Assembly: GCA_028293725.1 (NCBI GenBank)
Contig: JAQGOE010000236.1
Location: forward strand, 31,971 to 95,970
Direction: 5' to 3'
Source: Gammaproteobacteria bacterium
GTDB lineage: Bacteria > Pseudomonadota > Gammaproteobacteria > Steroidobacterales > Steroidobacteraceae
DNA: 64,000 nt
Shown: positions 35,286 through 45,100 of the stretch, piece by piece
How the letters are laid out: the number at the start of each line of letters is the position of its first letter
Position numbering within the stretch: position 1 is the stretch's first letter
Notes under the pieces: model-generated
Databases searched by the model: none
What the model was told of the DNA's origin: nothing
What the model saw: the letters and a program-made list of their open reading frames with translations, nothing else
Translations under genes and position numbers: made by a program

Positions 35286-36140
35286 ATGAAGACACCCGCA
35301 GGACTCCAACCCCTCATCGATGACGGCGTAATCGACGAAGTGCTCCGCTCCCTCAAGAGCGGCAAGGAAGCAACCGTTTACGTGGTGCGCACCGGCGCGC
35401 AGATTCGCTGCGCGAAGGTCTATCGCGACATGGCGCAGAGAAGCTTTCAGAAGCGCGCGCAATACCAGGAAGGACGTAAGGTGCGCGGCAGCCGCCAGGC
35501 GCGCGCCATGAGCAAGAGCACCCGCTTCGGCCGTAAAGAACAGGAATCCGCCTGGAAAAACGCCGAAGTTGACGCGTTGTATAAGCTCGTCGCCGCGGAC
35601 GTCCGCGTGCCGAAGCCCTACGGCTACTTCAACGACGTGTTGATCATGGAGTTGGTGACGGACGCCGCCGGGAATCCGGCCCCGCGTCTCGGCGAGGTGG
35701 ATTTGTCACCCGAGCTCGCACTCGACTATCACCAGTTTCTGATCCGACAGATCGTGCGCATGTTGAGCCTCGGCCTCATTCACGGCGATCTCTCGGAATT
35801 CAACGTCCTGGTAGCTCCTGACGGCCCCGTCATCATCGATCTGCCACAGGCCGTGAATGCAGCCGGCAACAACAACGCGTTCGCGATGCTCGAGCGCGAC
35901 GTAAACAACATCCGCAACACACTCGGCCGCTTCGCGCCGGAACTGCTCGAAACACAGTTCGCCCGCGAGATGTGGTCGCTCTTCCAGCAAGGCGAGCTGA
36001 AAGCCGACAGTCAACTCACCGGCGTCTTTGCTCGGGATGAATCGCAAACCGACCCGGACAGCGTGTTGGCGGTAATCGAAGATGCGCGCGATGAGGCACG
36101 CGAGGCAGCGCTACGGAAGGCACTGGCCGAGGAGACCTAG
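35286..36140 (+). CDS. RIO1-like serine/threonine kinase
   Basis: Atypical kinase of 284 residues in the PA4780-type bacterial RIO1 group. The nucleotide loop region is LKSGKEATVYVV, the catalytic motif is LIHGDLSEFNVLV, and the metal-binding motif is VIIDLPQAV. It lacks the activation and substrate-binding segments of classical Ser/Thr kinases, as is normal for RIO proteins. The C-terminal tail is acidic and helical. No Shine-Dalgarno is visible; a strong stem-loop lies just upstream. It converges on the giant TpsA gene (29 bp gap). Its bacterial function is unknown. Confidence 0.93.
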   Translation: MKTPAGLQPLIDDGVIDEVLRSLKSGKEATVYVVRTGAQIRCAKVYRDMAQRSFQKRAQYQEGRKVRGSRQARAMSKSTRFGRKEQESAWKNAEVDALYKLVAADVRVPKPYGYFNDVLIMELVTDAAGNPAPRLGEVDLSPELALDYHQFLIRQIVRMLSLGLIHGDLSEFNVLVAPDGPVIIDLPQAVNAAGNNNAFAMLERDVNNIRNTLGRFAPELLETQFAREMWSLFQQGELKADSQLTGVFARDESQTDPDSVLAVIEDARDEAREAALRKALAEET

Positions 36141-36169
36141 GAGCTCATCGGGGGGCTCATGCCACGCGC

Positions 36170-39100
36170 TCAGGGCGCGGCGCATTTCTGACTCGCCTCA
36201 GTCGTACTTTCCTCCTCGTCACGCTGGTCGCCAGGCAAGCAGACCGATGGATCCAGCTTCCCGAACAGACTCACGTTGGGGTTGAAGGAGTTCCAGTCGA
36301 GTCCGAGCACCGTCTGGACGGTGGCGGTCTGGTTCTGGATCGAGTGCACCAGCAATTCGGCCTGTGAGGTGAACTGGGATTCGCCGAGGCCTTGGAACTG
36401 CCCGAACCCGGCGTCCACCGCCAGACCGTTGGGAGCCGCGAACAGGCTCAGCGTCGACTGGACACCCGCAGACGGCAGAGTGGCCGGCCCACTTGCCGAG
36501 TCGTGAGGATTGACTGTCTGGGGGACAAACATCCGTAGCGTTTCACCGGGACTTAGCTGCAGCTCCAACGGACGGCTCAACGTGCCGATGTGTCCTGCGT
36601 TCGGGTCGGCGCCGCCGGCGCGGAGCTCGGCTGCCTGCGCCGTAATCGTGCCGGAGCCCGGCAACGCGTAGATGTTGCCGCCTGCGGCAAGCAACAAAGT
36701 CCCTGATGCCGTCATACTCTGAATATTCAGATCGCCGGTCGCGGTGAGCAGCTCGATATTGCCGGTGTTGCCCCCGGTCGCATGGACGTTCGCGCTGGCC
36801 AGCCCCCGGAACTGATTGATGTAAACACCGCCGGCAGTGGAGGTCGCGACGAGATTGGTCACGTCGGTGCCCAGCCGGAGCTTACTGTTAACCGTGGTAC
36901 CGACCAGGGTTGAAGGGGAGCCAATCGAACGCGCCAGGAGTGTCGCTGTAGTCGCAGTCAGCCGGGTGGTTATGTCACCGTCGTCATCGATGGCGCCCGA
37001 ACTAGCCGTAAGGGTGGCGTTATTCTGTGCGCTGACGTTGCCTACAGTGATGTCGCCGTTAGCTGCGGCTACATTGACGCTGCCGGCAGCCTGAACGTTC
37101 GCGAGCTTCAGCGCGCCTTGCTGACTGACGTAGATGTCACCGGTGCTCGCATTCGCAGTCAACGTGTTAATGGTGGTGCTCAAAGACGAAGCGGCGGAAC
37201 CGATCGACGACGCCTGTACAGAGAGAATTCCTCCCGTCACCTGCGCTCCCGCTCCCGCAGCGATGGCGCCACGGCTCGCTGCGGTTCCCGAGGTAAGCGT
37301 GACGTCGCCTGCGCCAGCATTAACATCGCCATTCACCGTAATGCCGCTGCCGGCGCCTCCCGCAGTCAGCGTAATACCAGTGCCGGTGGCTTCGTCGACG
37401 ACGAGCGCGCCGTTGTTTGTTTGGACGCTAAGCGCGCCACCTGTCGCGGTAGAAGTCAGTGTGACTGCGTCAGATTCATTTATGTACGTACCGCCGTTCG
37501 TGCTGGTCGTGTTCAGCGACGCCACGCTGGTTGTCAGAGGATTCGCTGATGTGCCGATGGCCGAGCCCATCGCCGTCAGAGACGCGCCACTGACGTGACT
37601 TCCGCCGCCCCCGATGATGGCTCCGCGGCTACCCGACGTGCCGGCGGTTAGGGTCACGGCGCCAGAGGTATCGAGCGTGTTGTTCAAAGTGATGCCGCTG
37701 CCGGCGCCGGTAGCAGCCAGAGTCACCGGGCCAGTGCCGCCATTCACAGCTCCGTTTACGGTGATTCCGGCACCCGCAGCGGACGTGGTCAGCATCACTC
37801 CATTGCCGCTTGCCGACACGACCGTGAGCGCCCCGCTCGCACCGACATCGAGCAGGCCGCCGGTAGCGCTCGCAGTCAATGCAAGCACGCCAGTGTTATT
37901 AACGAAGACTCCACCATTCGTGCCGGTAGCATTCAAAGTCGACGTTGCTGTGTTTAGTGCGGCGCCAGTTGCGCCTACGGCCGTTCCCACTAGGTTGATC
38001 GAGTTACCGGTAACGCTGTTGCCCGATCCCGCAATGACGGCGCCACCATTGGTCGCTACGGACACGGCGCCTGTGGTGCTCACCGTGCCATTCAGAGCGA
38101 TGCTGCCCCCTACGCCACTGGTCGCCAGCGTTATGCCGTTTACGCCACCGGTCACGCCGCCGTTCAACGCAATGTTGGCGCCCGCGCCGCTGGTCGTCAG
38201 CGATACGCCGCCAACACCACCGGTCGCGCCGTCGTTCAACGCAATGTTGGCGCCCGCCCCACTAGTCGCCAGCGATACGCTACCCGCGCCACCGTTTACC
38301 AGCCCATTCGTCGTCAAGCCATTGCCGTCGCCATTGGTCGCGAGCGTCACTCCGTTGCCGACCGCGGACGTCGCGGTAATCGCTCCATTCGTGGTCTCCA
38401 CATCAAGCGCACCGCCCGTGGCGACAGCATTCAACGCAAGCGCACCCGTTTGAGCGACGAAAATCCCACCGCTGCTAGCCGTTGCGTCCAGCGAGCTGAC
38501 GGCCGTATTGACCTTCCCGCCGCTCGCTCCAATCTGCGACGCCGAAATATTGAGATTATCCGCGGTGATCTGATTGCCAGCCCCCGCCACCAACGCGCTG
38601 GCCGACACGAGGCTCACGTCACCCGCGCCGCCATTTACGGCGCCAATGAGGGTAATGACGCCACCGGCGCCGCCAGCGTTAAGAGTTACGCCCGAACCAC
38701 TCGCGGACTCGACCGTCAGTGGGCCGTTGGTGGTCGTCACCATTAACGATCCGCCGGCGGCATTCGCGGTCAAATCAAGGCCGTCCGTCTCGGCCACGTG
38801 GATGTTGCCGTTATAGCTTGTTGCGTTGAGCGTGCCCACTGTCGTGTTAAGCGCAACGCTGCCCGCTCCAATGGAGGAGCCCGCCGCCGTCAGTAGGTTG
38901 GCGGTAACCTGATTACCGGTCGCAGTGACAATGGCGCCAGGACTCGCCGCCGTACCCGCCGTCAGTGTGACGTCCGCCGTCGTACTCACCGCGCCGGCCA
39001 GGTTGATATTGCTACCTGCACCGTTCGCCAGGAGACTCACATCGGCGGTTCCACCACCAACCGGCCCGTTCACAGTGATATCGCTACCGGCATCCGCGGT

Positions 39101-42100
39101 CGTCAGCGTTACACCATTGCCACCCGCGGACGCCACAGTGAGCGCGCCAGTATTGTTCACAACCAACACGCCGCTCGGTGCGCTTGCAGTCAAGGCTAGC
39201 GCGCCAGTGTTGTTGACGAAACTTCCACCATTCGTGCCCGTGGCGTTCAGCGCTCCGACGGTCGTAATCAGCGGCGCGCTGCCCGTGCCAATCGACGCTC
39301 CGGTCGCTGTAAGGGAGCCCCCAGTGATCGTCTCGCCCGTACCCGCCACAATGGCGCCGCTTCCTCCAGTACCCGCCGCAAGCGTCACGGCGCCCGAACC
39401 GCCGTCTACGGCACCGTTCAGATCGAGATCCTTTCCGGTACCACCCGAAATCAGCGTCACTCCGGTTCCCGTCGCCGATAGAACATTCAATGTTCCGTTT
39501 GTCGTCGCCACGTCTAAGGGGCCACCGGTCGCACTCGCAGTGAGAATCAGATCACCGGCCTGCTGCACATAAAGCCCACCGCTCAGACTCGTCGCATTCA
39601 ACGAGTTGGCGGCTGTATTCAAGGGGGTAGTGCTACCGCCGATTGCCGCGCCGATGAGAGTTACCACGTCGCCAGCGACGCCGTTACCCGTTCCCGCCGT
39701 GATGGCGCCCGGGGAAAGGATCGACCCCGCGGTGACCGATACATTGCCGGAAGTGCTGACACCGGAGTTAATTGCAACGCTACTGCCGTCGCCAGAGGCG
39801 CTCACTGACACGGCCCCTGTGCTGGTTACACCTCCGTTCAGAGCGATGTTGCTACCCGCACCGCCGGTTGCGAATGTAACGCCGGCGCCTCCATTCACAC
39901 TGCCGTTCCCTGCTATGTTGCTGCCGGCTCCGCTTGTACTCAGCGTTACGCCGCCCGCCCGCCCGTCAATGGCGCCGTTCATCGTCAGCGCATTGCCGTC
40001 GCCGTTGGTGGCAAGCGTCACCCCATCGCCAACCGCCGACGCCACAGTGAGCGACCCACCAAGCGTCTCGACGTCCACCGGCCCTCCGGTCGCATTGGCG
40101 GTTAGCGCCAGACCGCCGCTTGGCGTCACATAGATGCCGCCATTCGTGCTCGTCGCATTCAACGACGTCGCGGTCGCGACGAACGGATTCCCGGCCGCTC
40201 CAATCGAGCTGGCCAAAACAGTCACCGCGTCGCCACTGATACTCGCTCCAGTGGCCACCGAAATGACTCCGCCATTCGCCACGGTGCCAGCGGTAATCGT
40301 CACGTTTCCGGTCGTGCTCACGGGGTCGTTCAGTACAACGTTGCCACCGTCGCCCGTCGCTGCCAGCGTGACGTCGCCAGCGCCGCCACTGAGGGCACTG
40401 TTCACGGTCAGGACTTTACCCGCACCACCAGCAACGAGCCTGATCCCAACCCCGCTGGCCAGCGTTTCGTCGAGGGCGCCGTTAGTGGTCTGCACATCCA
40501 CGGAACCATTCACCGCGGTCGACTGGACGGTCACATCACCGGATTGCGTAATGTAGGTGCCACCATTTGTACTGTTTGTATCGAGAGAGGCGACCCCCGT
40601 GTTGAGCCGCGATCCAACTGCACCGATAGAAGTACCCGTCGCAGTCAGCGTGCTCGCGATAACTTGATTTGTGCCACCGGCAGTGATCGCACCACCGGCC
40701 GTCAATACCACGCTCGACCCGCCGTCCACAGTTCCGTCTACGTTCAAATTCTGTCCGGCGCCCGAAGTCAGCGTCACGCCACTTCCCGTCGCCGACGACA
40801 CCGTCAGCGCACCAGTGCTGGTGGCATTCACCGGTCCGCTGGCCGCGTTGGCCGTCAGAGCCACATTGCCAGTGTGCTGCAGGTAGATCCCTCCACCGCC
40901 AAGGCTCGTACTCGTGGCACTCAGAGTCGGTGTCGGCGCCGCGGCAGAGGCCGTATTCACCGCAGCCGTGCTCGTTCCGACGGCGGTACCCGCTAGATTG
41001 ATCGAGTCGCCGCTGATGCTGCTTCCCGAGCCTGCCGTGATGGCTCCGCCAGCTGTCAGCGTCACTCCGCCGGCGCCACCGGTCACGGCGCCGCCTACAC
41101 TGATTCCGTTGCCGACTCCGCCCGCCGTCAGCGTTACACCATTACCGCTCGCAGAGTCGACCGTAATGGCTCCGCCTGCCGCGGGTACAACGCCCGTCGC
41201 CACCGACACCGCCCCCCCTGCGCTGGCATTCAACTCGAGCGCGCCCGACTGGGTGACAAAGATCCCACCATTCGTGCCGGTGGCCGTAGCGTCTAGCTTC
41301 CCAACTGTCGTATTCAGTGACGCGCCATTCGCCCCGATTGCACTTCCCGTCGCCGTCAGGGTATTCGTTGTAGTGATCTGCTCACCCGCGCCCGCCGTGA
41401 TAGCGCCTGAAGCCGTCAGCGACACTGCGCTGGCTCCAGCGCTCACCGGACCATTCAGGTTGAGATTTTTTCCGGTGCCTCCGGTAGCCAGGGTCACACC
41501 GGCGCCCGTCACTGACGATACCGTCATGGCGCCGGTGCTGGTCGCATTCACCGGGCCACTGGCGGCGCTGGCCGTCAGAGCCACATTGCCCGTGTGCTGC
41601 AGGTAGATCCCGCCACCGCTAACGCTCGTACTCGTGGCACTCAGAGTCGCTGTCGGTGCTGCGCCGGACGCCGTATTCACCGCGGCCGTGCTCGTCCCGA
41701 TCACAGTACCCGCCAGATTGATCGAGTCACCGCTGAGACTGCTTCCCGTAGCCGCCGTGATGGCCCCGCCGGCATCCAGTGTCACACCGGTCGCGCCGCC
41801 ACTCACAGTGGTGTTCGCGCCGACACTGATAGCTCCACCGGCTGTCAGCGTCACGCCACCAGCGCCTCCGGTCACGGCGCCGCCCACACTGATCCCGCTG
41901 CTGGTCCCTCCCGCCGTCAGCGTTACACCATTGCCGCTCGCGGAGTCGACCGTAATGCTTCCGCCCAACGCAGACCCTTGGCCCGTCGCGACAGACACTG
42001 CCCCCGTCCCACTCGCAGTCAACTCGAGCGCGCCCGACTGACTGACGAAAATCACCCCGTTGGGGTCCGTGGCGGTGACGTCTAACTTCCCAACGGTCGT

Positions 42101-45100
42101 GTTCAGTAACGCAGCGCTCCCACCGACCGAAGTGCCCGTCGCCGTCAGGGTATTCGTAGTCGTAATCTGCTCACCCGTACCTGCCGTAAGCAATCCGGCA
42201 GCCGTCAACGAAACTGCGCCCGTACCCCCGTCCACCGGACCATCCACATTGAGATTGTCGAAACTGCCTGACGTAGACAGCGTCACACCGGCTCCCGTCA
42301 CCGACGCGACCGTCATCGAACCAGTGGCGGCCACCTGTACCGGACCGCTGGCGGCGCTGGCCGTCAGATTCAAGTTACCCGTGTGAGTCAGGTAAACCCC
42401 GCCGCCGCTGGGTGCCGTACTCGTAATATCCAGAAAGGCCACAGGCGCGACAGCCTGAGCGGTATTCACCGTAGCCGTACTCGTCCCGATCTCAGTGCCC
42501 GTCAGAGTAATAGTGTCACCGCTGATACTGTTCCCGGACGCTCCCGTGATGGCCCCGGCGGCAGCCAGCGTCACACCGCCCGCACCGCCGCTCACAACAC
42601 CGTTCGTAATGACACTGATACCGCTACCTGCTCCTCCCGCCGTCAGCGTTACACCGTTCCCGGTTGCAGAGTCGACAATGATGGCTCCGCCTGCGGCAGG
42701 CGCCTGGCCCGTCGCCACCGACACCGCCCCCGTCGCGGTGGCACTCAACTCGAGCGCGCCCGACTGACTGACAAAGATCCCGCCGTTCGTGCCGGTAGCG
42801 GTGGCGTCTAGCCTCACAACGGTGGTGTTCAGTGCCGCGCCATTCGCCCCGATCGCACTACCCGTCGCGCTCAGATTATTCGTCGTGGTGATCTGCTCAC
42901 CCGCGCCCGCCGTGATCGCGCCTGAAGCGGTCAGCGACACCGCGCTCGTTCCGCCATTCACCGCACCATTCACATTGAGATTCTTGCCGCTGCCCCCGGT
43001 AGCCAGGGTCACACCGGCACCCGTCACCGCCGATACCGTCATCGTCCCGGTGCTGGACACATCCACCGGGCCGCCGGTTGCGGTGGCGATCAGATCCACA
43101 TCACCCGTGTGCTGTATAAAGATCCCACCGCCGCTACTCGTCGCGGTCAGCGCTGCCTGGGTCCCCCCTGCCGAAACGGTATCCACCGACACCGCGTTGC
43201 TCCCGATCGAGACTCCCTGAAGAGTGATCGTGTGACCAGTCACACTGCCGTTCGTTGTCGCAGCGATGGTCCCGCCCGCGGTCAAAGACACCGTCCCCGG
43301 ACTTGTCACACTGTTGCCGATTATGATGTTGGGGCTGGTCCCACTCGTGGTAACCGTAAGATCTCCACCCACGGAAACGCTATCGAGAGTCAGACTGCCG
43401 ACCGGACTGGCGGACTGATTTACAGTGAGACTGTGGCTACTGCCGAGACTGACGTCAAGTTGCTTGACGGTGGTGTTGAGAACCACATCGCCGGTCGGAG
43501 CCGTCGCATCGAAGACCAAGTCACCGGCATCGAGGGTGAACTGGTGCAGGCTGGCAGATCCCGCATTGATGTCTGAACCGCTCAAGAGCAACGTCGCGGC
43601 GGGGTGATCGGTGACCGTGCTACTGGAGCTCAGTATCAGCGTGTTGGGTGAGCCCAGCGGTGTCCCCGCGCGCAGCGCCACCTGCGCCGTATTTCCCGTG
43701 CCGATTTGAATCGCGCCGGCTGCGAACTGCGCCGTATTGAGCGCTCCAGGGGACTGCACGATCACGGAGCCAGTGGCAGGGGCGCCGTTACCGAGGGAGA
43801 TCGCCGCGGCACCCAGCGTCATTCCAACTCCGGCCGGCAAGACACTGAGATTGATCTGTCCATTCGGATCGTTTACGTCAGCAGTGAGCCCAGCCATGCC
43901 CTGCATGTGAACCGGGGCTCCAGCGAAGTTGGTGAAGTTCGTCACCGTGCCGATCCGCTCCGCGGCTGTGAGGCTTACGGTGCCTGAGGGATTGTCAACT
44001 ACGATGCCCGACCCCAGGCCAGTATCGAGAATGGAGCCCGTAGGCCCCGAAGTCGCCGTCAAATTGACTCCGGTGTCGCCCTCTACGGAATCAACGGTGA
44101 TGCTGCCGCCACTCGCCACATTGGCGGTGTTACCCGCGCCCGATGCGAGGACATTAGTCAGAGTTACGTCGCTCGCCGCGTTGATGAATACGCTGCCCCC
44201 ATTCGCCGTCGCCGACAGCGTACCGGCGCTGGTGTTGATTGCGTTACCGGAAGCGCCGATCGATCCGCCTGCGGCGAGAGTGAGGGAAGGCGCTGAAATG
44301 GTGGCGACGTCGGCATTGTTATGGATCGTACTGCCAGCGCCGGCAGTAACACTCACCAGCTGCCCCGCCGTGATGCTACCGAGGGCCACGCTGCCGGCGG
44401 CGTTTATCGTTACGCCGCTCGTACCAGAGTTGAGGACCGAACCGGTCCCCATCGTAATGGCTCCGGGGCTGCTACCACCCGCTGTCGTAAGACTTATTGC
44501 ACCATTATTCGTGTATATCTGACCCAGGATGTCGATAGTGTTTCCAGCGGACAGCGCCAACCCCGCGCCCGACTGGCCAGGAATCGCGCTGCTCGACCTG
44601 GAGTCGATGGCCACCCCACTGTTGAGGGTGATGTTGTCGGTGGCACTCAGAGACACATTGCCCGTCTGCAACAGCGTCTCGATCACCTGGCTTCCTATCG
44701 TGACCGCGTCTGTCCCGTTCGCACTCGACGGGTAGACGTTGGTGGGGCTAAACGTGGTGCTGGTGGTAGTGTCTGTCGCTGTGTTGCTACCGTCAATGGT
44801 GATGTCCGACGGATCGAGCAGCAGCGTTCCCCAGACCCCATGCGGGGCTGTCAGATTCGCCGCGCCGTTGAATTCCAGCGACTGTTTTCCCGAGACTTCC
44901 GCGAAGCCCCCGTTACCCCACAACGTGCCGCCTCGCGCGCTGAGGCTGCCAAAGTAACGAGTAAGATCATTCGACCATACAACGACCCGACCGCCATCGC
45001 CCGTTTCACCGGCGTCCGCGTTGAGTGTGGTGCCGGAACTGACATAAGTTTGGCTGGCATCGAGCACATCAGGGTTGGACCCATGTGTATCGCCGCCGAT

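Noticed and set aside
36141..36169. Terminator between the RIO1-like and TpsA genes
   Set aside because: Only short GAGC/GCTC pairing; no stable stem or U-tract.
38088..43126. CRISPR-like array
   Set aside because: The repeats are coding, vary in sequence, and lie in frame at 72-bp and 720-790-bp steps without spacers.
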